A stretch of DNA of 64,000 nt from Rosellinia necatrix (lineage: Eukaryota > Ascomycota > Sordariomycetes > Xylariales > Xylariaceae), in contig JAGYVD010000010.1 in assembly GCA_021209875.1 (NCBI GenBank), forward strand, positions 434,001 through 498,000. The letters are read 5' to 3'. The position numbers and the translations under genes are program-made. Each line of letters starts with the position of its first letter. Position 1 is the first letter of the stretch. The notes under the pieces are model-generated. The model saw nothing but the letters and a program-made list of their open reading frames with translations. It did no database searches and was not told the DNA's origin. Positions 26,801 through 40,500 of the stretch are shown here, one piece after another.

Positions 26801-29800
26801 GATTAATAAATATAATAAATAAAAAGCTTATAAAAAATTTAATTATATAAATTATTAAAAATAGTTTTTATAATAATAAACAGTTAATAATTTATAAATT
26901 AATATTTAAAAGTTTTTTTACCGGGATAAAAACAATTTTATTAATATTATAAATTTAATATGCAAGCTTAAAAGATAAAATTAAGTTTATTAAAACAAAA
27001 GAAATAAAAATATTATATTTAATAAAAGTTATTTTTTTTAAAAAGGTTTTAAGTTTTTTATAGCTTAGTTAGTTTTTGTTAAATTATTATAGTCCTGTTT
27101 TAAAGCTTAATTTAAATATAAGCTTTAATTTAGTTTTTTAATTTTATAGTTATTAATGCTTTAGTTTTTATTAAAATTAATTTAGCAATATTAATTGCTT
27201 TTTAGTTATATTTTAATTATAAATGTTTATATAATAGATTTTTTTAAATTATATTGTTTAAATTTAAATCGTTGTTGTTTTTTTTAATGAAGTTTTAATG
27301 CGTTAATTATTTATTTTTAAACGTTTTTTTAAAATATTAAGCTTAATTAGTATTATTTTTATTATTTAAAAAATATATTTAGCTTTTTTAATGTTTTTAA
27401 AAGTAATCTAGTTAATAATATAGTTAATTACGGTAATATTTTGTTGCAGCTAAGCTTTTTTTAGTAATAAATTATAAGTTTAATTTTAGCTTATAATATA
27501 AGCATATATAACTAATATAACTTTTTTAAATAATAAATAAAAATATTATATAGCAGTATATAAAAAAAATGCTGTTATTAGCTATTTTTAATTTTAGCGG
27601 TTATAATACTGTTTTTAATTTTAGTTTATAGCGTTTAATATAATTAAAGCTAATAAGTTTAAATAAAAAGGTATTATTAATTAAACATTTTTTTATTTAA
27701 ACTAAACTTAGTTTTTTTTTAAATATAGCTAAAATATGTTTTTTTATTATTATTAACAGCTTGATTAATATATATAGCTTAAGCTAATATAGCTAAAAAA
27801 CTTATTTTTATTATTATTAAATAGTATTTTTTTTTTAAACTTTTATAGTTGTTTAAGCTTTATAATAAAAAATAATTTTATTTTATAAGTAAGCTAGGCT
27901 TAAATAATAGAAAATTTATTTAATAATTAGTTTTAAGTAATATTAACAAACAAAATGAATTTTAATAATTAGTTAATATTTATATAATTTTTACGGTTAT
28001 TTTATAAGCTTAAATAAAAATAGTGTTTTATTTAGCTATTTATTTTAAGCTTTAATTAATTATTAAATAAGTTTTTTTTATAATTTTTTATTAACCTTGC
28101 TTAGTTGTTTTATTTATAAAATTAAATAAAATAACAGTAGTTTAAATAATATAATTTTTTTTAACTAAAAAAGCATTATATATTTTAATATTATTATTTT
28201 TGTTTTAAATAAATATTCCATCTGCTAAAAAACTTTTTATAAATCGGCTTTATTTATAAAGTTAAACAGAAAAAATATTTATATAATTAAGTAATATTTA
28301 AGCAGTTTTAGCTTTATAAGCTTAAAAAACGTTAGTTTTTGCTTTATATATAAATTTATTTTTTTCAATATTTAAAAGTTGCGATTTTTTATTAAAATTT
28401 ATTATTATATTTATATTTATATTAATAATAGCTGGTTTAAAAGCTTATAAAGCTAAAAAATTTAAAAAAGCAGAAAAAGCTGCAGAAATTATATTCTGTT
28501 TTTAAACAACAGCGTTTAATAAATTATAACAAAAGTTTGCTAGCAACAGTAATTTTTGTTTTATTATTTTATAAATATAAGCTTATTTTAAATACAGCTT
28601 TTGTTTTTTTAAATATTTATATACTTTCTGTTTTTTTATATTATAATTTTAATAAATTAAATTTAAGCAGGGTTAATTTTTATATTTTTATATTTTTATT
28701 ATATTTTTACGTATATTATATTTACTGCGTTTTTAATATATTTTATAGTATTCTTTTTTAAAATGTTTTACGCGGATTTTTTGTTTATTTAAAAACTATT
28801 GTTTTATTATGTTTTTTATAAAATTTAAATACTTAAAATAATAGTTATTATTTTAGTTTTAAATATATTTATATTTTTAGCTAAAAGTTATAAAAATATA
28901 TATAATTAATACTAGCTTAATAAAAGCTGTTTGAACATTTTATAATAAGTTTAGTTATAATAGTTTATTAAGTATTTATATACGTTAAATTAGAACTAAA
29001 ATTTTAAAAAAAACCGGAGTAATATATATATTAGTAAAGCAGGCATAATAAATAATAACATTATTTTATTTTGTTTAAACGTAGTTTTAATAGCTTCATT
29101 TATTTTTTTAATAAAATTATTATTGTTTGTTTCAAATAGTTAAAATTTTATGCTTACTTAGTTAAAAAATTTAAATTTTTTATTAAATTTTAAAACATAT
29201 GCTATTATAATATCTGCTATATATTAATATATATAAACGTTTATAAATTTTTTAAATCTAATTATTAATTTTTAACCTATTAATTAGTCGGTAATTTGTT
29301 TATAAATTTAATTATTTTTATTATAGCTTCTGCTATATATATTATAATATAAATTTTAACGCAAATTTTTTAGTTAAGCATTATTAGCTTTTAAAAATAA
29401 TTTATTAGCACGATTTATTAACTTAGCTAAAAATTTTATTAATAGTTAATTAAAATTTTTAATTTAAGCTTTTAATTTTAAATTTTAGTTTATTATTTTT
29501 AAAAAATTAGTTCATAAAACTTTTTTAAAAGCTGTTTAATTTTTCTGCAAGTTAGCTTTTATATATTAATATTATTTTTAAGCTTTTTTTAAAACTTTTG
29601 CAAAAATAAATTTTATTTTATTTTATAAAATTAAATTATTATTAAGTAAACCTAGATTTTTAAAACTTTTAAATATAAAAGATTATATTTTTATATATAT
29701 TTTTAAGTTTTATTTAAGCTTTTTAAAAAAAATTCTTAATAAATATTTTAAAAATCGCTTATTTAAATAAATAATTAAAAGCTTTAAAAAGTTAAGCTAT

Positions 29801-31060
29801 AAACTATATAAAAAATAATATAAATTTATTTAACTAGAAAAATTATAATATATTAAAAATTTTTAGTTAAGATATAAAAAATTAAACGCGTTTTTTGTTG
29901 CTAATAAAAAATAAATTAAATAATTTGTTTAAATTAGCTTAAATCTAAGTTTTAAGTTTTATATAAGTTTTTAAACAGTTTAACGCTATATGTTTTTTAA
30001 GTCTAAGTTATTTTAATATTTTAGCTAGCTTAAAATTTTTTGTAAATTTTACGATTTAAAGTTTTATATTAACGTTATTAAATAAAAAAATAAAATAATT
30101 ATATTAAAATTAATATTAAATAATAAATCGTTATTATATAATAATAAAAACGGTTATTAAACCAATAATAGCAAGTATTTTTATTTTTTAAAGCTAATTT
30201 TATAGTTTTAATTAACAAAATTTTATTAAATAATAATAATAAAAATTAAATAAAATATATATATATATATATATAAGTTTTAATTTGTTTAAAAAACCTG
30301 TAATTTAAATTAAAGCTTTTAATAAAATATTTTAGCTTTATAGTTTGTAAATATATTGATCTGTTTTTAATTTTTAGTTTTGTTATTATTGTTTTTTTTA
30401 TTTAATTTTTTTAAATAGCTACTACTAGACTAAAAAACTTTTTAGCAACTTTATTCACTAATAATTTTAATAATAAACAAATATATAAGTTATATTAAAC
30501 CACAGTAAAAAAAAACTACGCCGAAGAAAATTTAAATAGCTGCAGCTTTTATTAATTTATTAAGTTTAAAATAAAAAATAATATTATATTAGTTATAAAG
30601 CTATTTCTTAAGCTATGGTAAAAGGTGGATTAGTCTTAGGTCTTATGTGCACGGACCACCATACACTACATAATTTAACACAGCTTATTAAATAAATTAA
30701 TAAATTTGTTTATTATATTAATAAATCTAATATAAATTTTTTTTTAAATTTATATATTTTATTCAGCTTTTATAAAATAACTTATAATTATTTTTATAAA
30801 AACAGTTTATTTTTAACAGCTTATTTTTAAAAATATTATAAATAATAATAAAATATTATTAATTTTAACTTTGTTTTATTAAAAATTAGCAATAAATTAT
30901 ATAAATAGCTTTATTTATTTAATAAATTAAAAATTAAATGTAATAAATAAACATTACAGCGTTAAAAATCTTTTTATTAGCATATTTTAACACATAAATA
31001 TAAAACTTTAATATTTTTTATAAAATTACGCTAATTTAAAATAGTATTAATATTTTTAAT
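23831..31060. other. AT-rich stretch without identifiable gene
   Basis: The + strand is T-rich, with no convincing coding frame. It is probably further decayed transposon sequence, but I could not delimit LTRs or inverted repeats in it. The only patch of normal composition is at 30,611-30,672. Confidence 0.7.
30611..30672. other. Unmutated 62-bp patch in AT-rich DNA
   Basis: This short segment (GGTGGATTAGTCTTAGG to GTGCACGGACCACC) has normal base composition and is surrounded by nearly pure A+T. By analogy with the other patches it may be the unmutated outer end of a transposon or LTR whose partner lies outside the window. No second copy is visible here. Confidence 0.4.
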
Positions 31061-33119
31061 ATAAAGCACGCCTATATACTAATAGTTCCAGGCGCACGGA
31101 CAATAAATAGGAGAGAAGGTACTCCTATGACATATGCTCCGTGGAATGGCGGGCCAACTAGCCTCGCAGTATGCTTCTCAGATCTCGTCATTATGTCGCA
31201 AATACAGACATACGATCCTACTGACTTAGGGCCTGGTATAATCTGTTCCTTCTTCTATCGGCACCAACGTGTACGATTCTGTAGAAGAGAGTGGCTGAGG
31301 CCCAGGAACACCGGTGCCTTGTTGATTCCGATGATGGAGGGATCTTTAATGGTCAACCGTTTACCGACACGGCCTCGCCGTAACCGCCTCGGGGAGTGGG
31401 ATTCGTCGACGTAGGCATCTACGCCCAGGTGAGGAGGAAGGGGGGGGTTTGAAGAGGTATTAATTATACTAGCATGAGAAAAGCTTGTATATCTGCTGGT
31501 ACTGCCAGGGTCGTCGCGTATTCTAAACTTTTCGTGGCAATCTTTCCGAGAGATGTCTGCATAGCTGGACTCAGCCCAGGGAAGTAAATGGCCCCAGGAA
31601 TACTTTTCCCACGAACCAACACGAACCTACTATCCGCATGATAGCCATCCAGCCTGTGGGATAGCACACCAATAATAATACTAATACTTATACTTCCACT
31701 ACTACTTCCACTACTAAGAATGCAACGGACATGCTCTGATATACTCATTAACTAGGATTTCTCTTCGTTTATATAAGCATGTGTGTGATAGCGGCGCATA
31801 TCCCCTGTGCCTGTCTCGATTCTAACTGTAGGTAGTCCTAGGAATGACTTACGTTGCTGCACAAGGAGAGATGTTCTCTTTCCCCGGGTGGTAGCAACGG
31901 CTACGTCGTCTATGTGAAGTGTACCATGGGGCGTTTCCGTTGGCCATGGCTCATTGCAAGATCACACCCATTTACATGTCAATTAGCCTCTTTCAACATA
32001 ACCTCTCTTTGGGGGCTTATCTCAGGAGCAGGTTAAATGGTCCATGCCCGATGTCTTCATGCCTGCTATTTAATTCAGCGGGCAAGATTTATATTGTCTT
32101 GGGCATCTTCCCGTTGAGAACTTGCCACCCTGGCTCTCACCTATAGCCAATAGGATATGTCGTCAGGGCTGCGCCATGATTTTTGAAACTGTCTTCAGAT
32201 ATGGGTGCATGATGGCACATTCCCATGCTAATACGTGAAATGGGAATATGGGAATATTCTTCGAATGGCCACCGCTCTCGTTTCTGGTGAGGGAAGAGGG
32301 AAACCAGGCACTGCATCTGTTGTTTTAGTAACAAGATTTTTGCCAACCCCCGGGTTAGCCACACTGAGCCACCCCTGCGCGTGCACCTAGTCGGTATAGG
32401 TACCCAGTGGAACCATTCTATTTTAGAATGTAGTCAGAAAACCGGGCAAATAATATCTTAATAAAAGGATGATGCACGGACCGCACACGCGCGAACCTTG
32501 GCTTGCTTGGACGCACGAACGGCAGACGCACAGACTGCGCGATTCATGGGTCGCAGGACTCCACATCCTAATCAGGACAGAAACCATGCCCAAACCATGT
32601 CCATACCACCCCCAAACGAGAAGAAAAAAAGGGAAAAAAAAAAACCCATTGCAAGCGTGGCAAGATGCTTGGTTTGTACCAACCAAGAGACTGGTGAGCA
32701 TCGATTTAGTCAAAGCGTTATAGAAACTAGTTACGTTATTGTTATCAGAAAGATTCATTCCACAACCTGTCGTAGGATTTGCTCCGCTGTGTGGAGGATA
32801 CCTAGGTACCAAGGAGGTAGCAGGTTGTGTCCTGCCTGTCACTTACATGATCACAGCAACTTTGGTAGGTAGGGCCATATTGGGACAGGTTCAAACTATG
32901 CTGGGGTGTACAAACACGATTAGTTTCACAACCGACTAGCGTGGCGGCTTCCCATCGGATGCTCCATTTCATCTATAGTGTACAGTATGAGTGCAGCTCG
33001 TGGTCATCTCTCTGATTCCGATCCCTGCGAACCTACCTAGTGTAGTACCTAGTGTAGTGTATAATCGCCCAAACATAAAACGTCGCGCCCACAGCTAACC
33101 CGCGCGCGGCCCCGTTGAC
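31061..33119. other. Intergenic, no supported gene
   Basis: Base composition changes abruptly from AT-rich to balanced near 31,060. Several overlapping open frames of 60-139 codons lie on both strands, but none shows a recognisable domain, a plausible splice structure or consistent codon use. An A-rich tract (about 32,618-32,645) is the only obvious simple sequence. I see no gene here. Confidence 0.55.
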
Positions 33120-34940
33120 TCATGAGAGCTCGTACTGGGCGATGAGTTTCTCTGCGCACGCCACGCCAGCGACGTAGGCCACGGCCTGGACATGGCAGCT
33201 CGGCAGGACGGGGACGACGCTCATATCGGCGACACGAAGGCCCTCGAAGCCCACGAGCCTGAACGCGTTATCCACCACGGCATCCGCGTCCCCGGGCCTG
33301 CCCATCCTGAGCGTGCCCGTCATGTGCCAGCTGGACCCGATATTCTGCCGCCAGTAGTCGAGCAGGTCCTCGTCGGACTCGGACTCCGGGACCGCCAGGC
33401 TGGCCGTGGTGTCCTTCGCGTAGGCCTCGGTCCTCGCGAGCGCCAGGACCTCGCGCAGCGCCCGGACGGCCACGTGGCGGTCGAACGCCGTACCCAGGAA
33501 CCGCGGGTTGAACCTCAGCGGCACCGCCGGGTCGGACGACTGCAGCGTCACCTCGCCGCGGCTCTGCGCGTTGTAGTAGAACACCAGGAAACACGAGTAG
33601 TGCGCATCCGGCGCGACGTGGGGGATGAAGTAGTGGACGGGAAAGTGCGTGATGACCTCGTAATGGGGGACCGTCTCCTTGCGTAGTAGGCTCTGCTCGT
33701 CCGGGGGCAGGCTCTGGAATTCCGCCGAAGACTCCAGCCCCTCGAGCTTCTTCCATCCGATGCCCAGCTCCGACGCGTACTTCGACCAATCCCCGGTGCC
33801 GTCCTTCTTCCACTGCTCGAGGGCGGCGTCCATGGCCCGGGGGTTGCCGTAGAACGACGCGCGCGAGGTGCTGCCCTCCGTCCGCTGGTAGACCAGGGGC
33901 ACGAACATGTGATCTCGTAGGTTCTGCCCGACTGCTGGGATGTCGCGGACGACGGGGATGTTGAACTCCTTCAGCTGCCTGGCCGGTCCAATGCCGGAGT
34001 GCATGAGAATGCTGGGCGAGTTCAGCGACCCCGCCGCGAGGACGACTTCCTTGGACGCGAAGTAACGGGCTTCCTTCGTCTCGACGCCGGCAATCTTGGC
34101 TCCCTCCACAATCAGCCGCTGGACCGCCGCATTCGTCACAACCGTTAGGTTTTCGGGCCTGGGCGTCAATAGGTCGTTCGCGGTGGAGCGCAAACCGCGC
34201 TGGGCCGAATTGATCACGGTTGCCATGCCGATAGGGTTGCCGGAGTTATGGTCGGGGTTCAGCGGCCAGCCGGCCTTCTCGAATACATCAAGCATATGAG
34301 GAAAATCGTCCTCGAATTCGCTGGCATACCCAAGCTTCAGAGGCCCCGAGAGGCCGTGATCCGATGCCTTGGGTGCGGCATACTTGGCACTGATGTTAGC
34401 GGGTAGCGTTGGATCAAAAGATTCGAGGTCCTTGAAGCGTTGATGCATGCGATCCCAGCCGAATGAATTGTCGTCGACGATGCGGGCCCATGCCTCGTAG
34501 TCGTCGCGTGCGCCCGTGCTGTAGACTCCAAAGTTGATGGCACTCGATCCACCGAGGCCGAGACCGCGGGAGTAATCCAGCTCCCGGCCCGCACAGTCAG
34601 TCTGCGGTGTCGTCTTGTAGCCCCAATTCAGATCGGGGTTCATAAAGGTTGTGAAACGCTGTCCGTTGACGCGGAGGTCACGATCTGCGTTCTCGCTTCC
34701 GGCTTCGAGCAGCAGGACGGATGGCCTTTTCGGCGATTTAGCGAGGCTGGCGGCCGCGGCACAGCCAGCGGGGCCGCCTGCCAACCATTAGTCTTGGGAG
34801 CTGGATAAACGAAGCACATGGCGTGACTAATGGAAAGGGGGTGTGTTCACGCGTATGCGAACCCTAGTCCGAGGACGCGAACAGTGCTCTGAGCCGGACC
34901 TACCTCCAACAACGACAAAATCGAACGTGTTCGGTGCCAT
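33120..34940 (-). CDS. GMC-family FAD oxidoreductase
   Basis: Two exons: 34,904-34,940 and 33,120-34,777, with a 126-bp intron (GTAGGT...TTGGCAG). Splicing gives 564 residues and completes the FAD-binding start VVVGGGPAG at about residues 9-17, which supports this ATG. Other family landmarks are LLLEAGS, the GMC signature around GLGLGGSSAINFGVY, the second signature SLNSPSILMHSGIGP, and a C-terminal catalytic pair: His497 in WHMTGT and His541 in SCHVQAVAY. The spacing resembles the His pair of glucose oxidase. GMC enzymes oxidise alcohols using FAD; the substrate cannot be told from sequence. There is no signal peptide, so an intracellular enzyme is likely, unlike secreted lignocellulose-active members. 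The body is markedly GC-rich. The next gene right is divergent, 1.2 kb away. Confidence 0.92.
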
Positions 34941-36140
34941 AATTGATGACTACGTGTAATTCTGGATACCTCAAGGATAAAGGAAATTGAAAGTCATCTG
35001 CAGTCTTGGATTCGGTGATTGACCTGGGCACGGGGGCCGGGGCTTAAGTTATATCATATGCCATTCGGCTGTTAGGTCGGTCGAGTATCATAATGGAACC
35101 CCGGAGAGCATTATCTATATAGCTGCTGAAATATGCTCTCGAAGCTTCTACACATGGCATTGATACCGGGCTGTGTGTGTGTTTGTGTGCCTTACATCAA
35201 TACATACATAACTATTACTTGTAAGCACCGGGGTTATGGATTGTTAGCTTCGGAAGCTTGGCAAAGGACCCTGGGAGGGGGGAGTCTTACACGTGTAGAC
35301 CCAAGGCATGCGCATTCATACCGGAGATATGTATGTGCATGGCTATGTGGGTTCGACGACGTGGGTGCATTAAAACATGCTCCACCGTCATTTGTATGCA
35401 ATGATCCACGGAGTTACATCGATATCTCTGCTGTAACTTGACCTGCATATAATCCTGGATCCTTCCTGGATCCTGCCCCCCCCTCCCTCCCCTCCTCCCC
35501 CTCAACGGCAAACGGCAACGACGAAGTCTGTCAGCCGAGGTGGTGGTTATAGTATTCGAGGGGCACCGTTCCGTCCTGCACGAATACCGGGCCTACGGAA
35601 TTTGGTCTCGCAAGCATATCCATGTGGGCTCTAGTTGTCATGCCACCGAGCAACTTGGGCTCCGGCATACGGTGTAGCACACCATGTCCGACGTTTTCTT
35701 ATCACACACCTTATTCCCGTCCGAGACGTTGCAGTCCCCTGTATCCTCATTCTGGATTATGAAAGAGGCCAGGACAATGGTAGCTGATGGGCCGCTGATG
35801 GTCTGTCACAGTGCACACCGCTGCTTGTTCCGGCATTGGCTCTGATCATTGCCCGAGGGAGAGAGTCTCGTACTGTCATGTAGAGTTGTATTGCTGGTAA
35901 AGATATACGCGGGCCATGGGTCCGTGCTCAAGACTCCTAGCGTCCGTGAATCCTTCCGTGGCAAACCGTCTCACGGCCTCTCTATACATCTCAGCTTCGG
36001 CTCCGCCATCAAGACCTGCCGTCCAGACCTGCCGTGTGTGTCTTCTTCCAACGGGCGTTTCAATTTCCACTTTATTGATTACATCCGCGGGCAGCTTACT
36101 ACGGTATCCTGTGAACAAACCTTCAGACCTTTCATGCGCG
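34941..36140. other. Divergent intergenic region
   Basis: This 1.2 kb separates the GMC gene (-) from the rhodopsin-domain gene (+) and must hold both promoters. It contains a long C/T tract at about 35,470-35,506 and a short TG-rich run near 35,172. No further gene is supported. The frame of the downstream gene happens to stay open upstream to about 35,916, but that part has no family resemblance. Confidence 0.6.
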
Positions 36141-37563
36141 ATGACTGTGGATGCGGAGCCGTGGGTGCTCTTGTCGTTGGGGATAGCCTTCGTCCTCCTT
36201 CGGCTTTATGCGCGATGGTCTAAAGTTGGATTTCGGGAATTTCAATTGGACGACTATCTCATGATAGTGTTTATTGTAAGCCATTCCAAGCCAGAACGAT
36301 CCCTATCGCCGGTAGCACTCATCTAATACCTGTTTACGCTTGCAGCTTGGCTTTGCGGCAGACAATACATTAGCCTACACCGTCGGTGCGCTATTCCAAG
36401 GCTTAACGAACAGCTACATGACCGATGCACAGCGTGCATCACTGGCGCCCGACTCGTTAGAATACAATAATCGCCAATGGGGGTCTAAAATACAGGTGGC
36501 GGGCTGGTCCGTCTATGTCTTTAACCTATGGGTTGTCAAGTTCTCCTTTGCTGTTTTCTTCAGCCGCTTAACGTGAGTCCATGCCGACTGGTAGCATCCT
36601 AACGAAGCCATATGCGGCGAGACAAAACGACTAACGTGGGCATCCGGCAATAGATCGGGTATTCGTCATTTGCGTATGCGTGTTTATATAGCGTACGCCT
36701 TGCTCGCTGCCACCTATCTCTTTGTCGCGCTAGGCTTGCTGCTGAGCTGTCAACCATTCCATCACTTTTGGCAGGTAAATCCTGACCCTGGTGGTATGTC
36801 CTCCCAGTAGTGAAGAATGTTCCTGAATAGGGAAACCTATCTGACCAATACATAGCACTTTGTCAACCAACGAATTCGCCATTTTATGTTCTGGCGGTCC
36901 TAGTTTCAGATGTCGCCACTGATCTCTATTTGGTATCGATTCCTTTGTCCGTGAGTATTGTACATTTTCCCGTCTAATTTCCATCAACTAATTGATCTCA
37001 GCTTCTCTGGGGGGTTCAAATACCAATGAGAAAGAAGGTTATATTGCTCACACTTTTCGGTGGTTCTTTCTTCGTCATCGTCGCAGGAGTCATCCGAGGA
37101 ATCGTTATCTTGACGGTATGTTGCAGTACCGTAACTCTTTCTCGGAAAGCGCAGAGTCTAACTTGCCTTTGGTGGATAGGCTGGCGAAGAAGGGGCCGTA
37201 TCGGGGAGCCAGTGGGCAAATCGCGAGACCTTTGTCGCCGCCATCATCGGAAATCTTCCGGCCTCTCAACCGCTCTTCCGAAAATGGGCCGCCAGGGTCG
37301 GTTTAAGTGGGATATTCTCAAGATCCGACCCAGCTAGGGGTCAAAGCCACCCCCTGAGTAGCATGGACAATCTCAACGAGAGGCGAGCGGCTCCAGACTC
37401 GCATTACAGGGGGACTGCTTGGGCAAGAGATGAATCCCCCAGCGGAGACACGGAGTCGCCACCCGCGACTAAGGCGTTCGACAAAAGTCCGAACAATATT
37501 GTTGTCACACATGACTTCACAGTGAAGTCGGAATACTTAAGAGGTAAACAAGCTCCACGCTAG
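36141..37563 (+). CDS. Fungal rhodopsin-domain integral membrane protein
   Basis: Six exons: 36,141-36,275, 36,346-36,572, 36,654-36,793, 36,856-36,950, 37,002-37,115 and 37,180-37,563. All joins keep frame and use GT-AG introns of 51-81 bp, giving 364 residues. Landmarks of the fungal rhodopsin-domain (PTH11-related) family appear in order: an N-terminal helix, FQLDDYLMIVF, LLLSCQPFHHFWQ, an NPDPG-ALCQPTNSPFYV segment, SDVATDLYLVSIPLSLLWG, and FFVIVAGVIRG. About seven hydrophobic segments are expected. The last 100 or so residues are hydrophilic, Ser/Pro-rich and probably cytoplasmic. Relatives sit in the plasma membrane and some are surface sensors; ligand and role here are unknown. The start fits the short N-termini of the family. 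The exon 3 donor at 36,794 was chosen because it restores the conserved Cys-Gln-Pro segment. Confidence 0.85.
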
Positions 37564-40500
37564 CGTGTATGTAATATAACAGGGCACTTTTTAATCGGCA
37601 AACTTCGTGTTGGGGCCTCTCGTCTCTAAAATTGCGGTCGGACGAAGCCAAGCGAAGGTAACGGCGTATAATCCAGTTTCTTGCTATATAATATACCATT
37701 TACAACAAGATTGGTCCATATTTCCCGCTTTGGTGAGCTAGTAAAACATGACGTTGAAGTTGGCATTGCGGCCATGGATGCACAGGGTACTACTAGAACC
37801 TAGTCTTGTTTTAATGGCCATTGTAATCACGATATTAAGATGGTAACGAAAGATCACGTAAGTGTCATATAGATGTGTCGCGGAGTAAAGCCTCGTCACC
37901 GTCGGGTAGCGTCTGGGTCGCATTGCGGATGGGAAGCCGTAGTATATGGTTGTTGGGGCTCAACTGCATTGATTCCAGGGCCCCTCTCCTTTGTGAGAGG
38001 CCCGTTGTCCTTCTGTATACCAAAATTCCACCAAATAGCAGCAGCTGAAGGACTATGTAACTTGTCTACTTTACAGTAAGATACAGCAAATCAATCGTAA
38101 AATGCCTCGCGTATGATGTTTTATCATTTTATGACTTTCCTTTCTCACACTTGATAATAGTAACTAAGTCATCTTCCTGGAAAATTTTTCATTCTTGTAT
38201 GTGATGATATAGAAGAGTTACGTTGGGGTTTAGCGTAGGGTGGGTGATTGTGGATAAAAGGGAATGAATGAATGAATGAATGTATTTTACATCATGAGGA
38301 TAACTGCGTAGCAGTGATCCAAGCCTCCCAAGGGGCATCAGATGTGACGAGCCGTCCTGCTATGTGTATACTATATCCGGGTACATAGTGGCCACTGCTG
38401 TCAGATTTAAGCCTTTTGGACTTGCCGTGTCATGACTCCGTGTCCACTCCAACTAGGACTGCCGGGCCTCGTGGGTTCGTTGACTTCAAAGGTGAAGTAG
38501 GTAGGATCTATATACTCTAGCATCTACATGTGTGGATAAAAGGGGTACATGCGGATGACGTATATTTTCGGGAAACATCACGAAGGGTGCCTCGTCTAGT
38601 GAGTATCTCGTATAGTAGAATATATAAATCAGTTCTATTTGGCGCTAAGGACCGCATGGGGTAATCAATTAATCCCTGAGCTCTTTGAGACCTCGGAGGT
38701 CTTGAAAGTCATGCATATATAGCCGATCCCAGCAATACAATTGACCTGGAAATTGAACGGATTCATCTGATACATCTCTAGGATTCGTTATCATGGAGAT
38801 AAACCGCGAACCCAAGCCCAATACGGTTATAAGCCTTGATACGCTTTATCGACTTGTGCTACTACGATAAAGTGAAATACGCCTCGATCGTATCTACATC
38901 GGCATCGGGAGGCCTATGGAGGAGAATTTGAAGTCTAATGGTGCGGCTCCCACAAGCGATGGATTGTTGTACTAACGAAATACGTTTATCGTTCTCTGAC
39001 CCGCGCTTAGCTCAGGTGCTAGGCAATGTAGGGGCACTTTTATTACGAACAAAATTGCCCAAGGCTATCGAAAATATCGTAGGGGTTGGGGGGTAGCCAG
39101 GGTGAACAGAGTGAGTAGGGAGCTTTTTAATCAGTTTGAATTGGCATTTTAAGATCGAGTATGACCGAGCCCCCCCTCTTTCCCCGGGAAAATACTGGGC
39201 CTCATTCTCCCGCTTGTACGGAGCCGTGGTCGCTAAAGCGTATTATAGTGTCATGGGGTGGAAAGGTGTTTTAAAGTCAAGCGAAATATAGTGTATCTCT
39301 AGTCTTAATGTTTGGGAGTTGGCAAAATTAAATCTTAAAGAAGAGAAGGATTCCATCTGAAACAGACATGGGGAAATTACCCCATTTACTGAGCGTGAAG
39401 TTTTCTTCACGTCTAATGCATACTTGTCACAGTACAGCTCAACGATTAACTTGGCAACTTTTTACTTCTCCGTCTGGGTTGGTAGCGCTATAGTTGATGC
39501 TATGGTACTGTTCCGTGATAGTAGAGATCGGGCTTGGCGATATGTGGAACTCTCCTTACGGCACCAAGCGCTTTGCGATATTGCATCATCTCGTCATAGA
39601 TAGATATCTTACTTTTCATAAGAATTAACTTGTTACTGGTGTAAATGGAAAGGCTTTCTGCGGACCTCGTGGGAATAATCAATCGATTGTTAGATCCTCC
39701 TTTGATTGATTCGAACGTCACAGCGATAATGGTAAGGCACTGATATTGTCACAGTCCGTACTGCTGGTAGTTCGAGAAATGATTTATGTTATTGCAAAAG
39801 GAGCGAAGTTTCCCATCTCAAGCAGTCGTTAGTTATCTCGGCTTATATACATGGTCTTCAGGTCCGTTCCCGGCGGAGGTCTAGAGGCTGGACTTGGTTC
39901 CGTGACAAGAATAATGTACGCTGCTGAATTAAAAGCAAATATCATGTATCTCTTCGCCACTGGCGTGGGTCGTAAAAGGGATTTACATGGTCAGTTATAA
40001 TATCTATGTTAATGCAGGTATATATACACGGGTAGCCTCTTTGTTGCTGCATTTTACATAACGAGGCGAATATCGATAGCTATCCTAGTGACTGATTTGC
40101 GCAGAAATCGTGACATCTATTGTCATCTCGTGATAATTTGTGTGCGCGTTCGTGCGTGCGCTGTAGGGGCCGTCTGGTATCACTACAACTATATCTATGG
40201 GGTGGCGTAGCAATTAGACCCATAATTCGTTGTAGGGAACCTACAAGTAGCGCAGGTAGTTTAGTGAATCGAACGATTGGTTGCGAGCCTTGTCCCGTTG
40301 GGTGTTGTTCCAGCATGTAAGGGATAAAACCTTTTGTTTATTTATATTTTTATCCTTGAAGTGTCACCTAGGTAACCAGGGAGCTAAAATGTTATATATA
40401 GCATTATTTATGTTTAGTGAGTACCTACCGTCTCTTTTATTTAATTTACTTTAATGAGCATATAAAGAAGTTCTTCTACCGCTTACCATCCTCTTGTCGC

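Larger units (their letters stand above)
1..31060. other. AT-rich RIP-like block, left
   Basis: The sequence is overwhelmingly A and T, with long runs lacking C or G and no open frame resembling a known protein. Short islands of normal composition occur only inside repeats (near 1,211-1,459, 2,830-2,940, 6,325-6,366, 9,458-9,642, 19,080-19,249, 20,934-21,033, 23,691-23,825 and 30,611-30,672). Repeat copies differ from each other almost only by C/T and G/A changes, the signature of repeat-induced point mutation in ascomycetes. Strand bias shifts along the block: the + strand is A-rich at about 3,055-6,316 and 21,040-23,575, and T-rich at about 6,500-20,770 and 24,060-31,060. This fits degenerate elements lying in different orientations. 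The separate entries describe the elements I could delimit. Confidence 0.85.

Noticed and set aside
28537..28761. 74-codon open frame in the AT-rich block, plus similar ones at 2,530, 4,911, 22,651 and 58,346
   Set aside because: Composition is only that of A+T-rich DNA (N, K, I, F, Y, L). There are no motifs and no introns, and the frames sit inside decayed transposons.
31127..32939. Several overlapping open frames on both strands left of the GMC gene
   Set aside because: No recognisable family, they contradict each other, and no splice structure links them.
33192..33813. Open frames overlapping the GMC gene, at 33,192-33,686 (+) and 33,268-33,813 (-)
   Set aside because: They are shadow frames caused by the high GC content of the real coding sequence.
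39700..39725. tRNA T-arm-like GATTCGAAC, and a similar GAATCGAACG near 40,264
   Set aside because: The flanking bases do not form a T stem, and no acceptor or anticodon arms can be placed.
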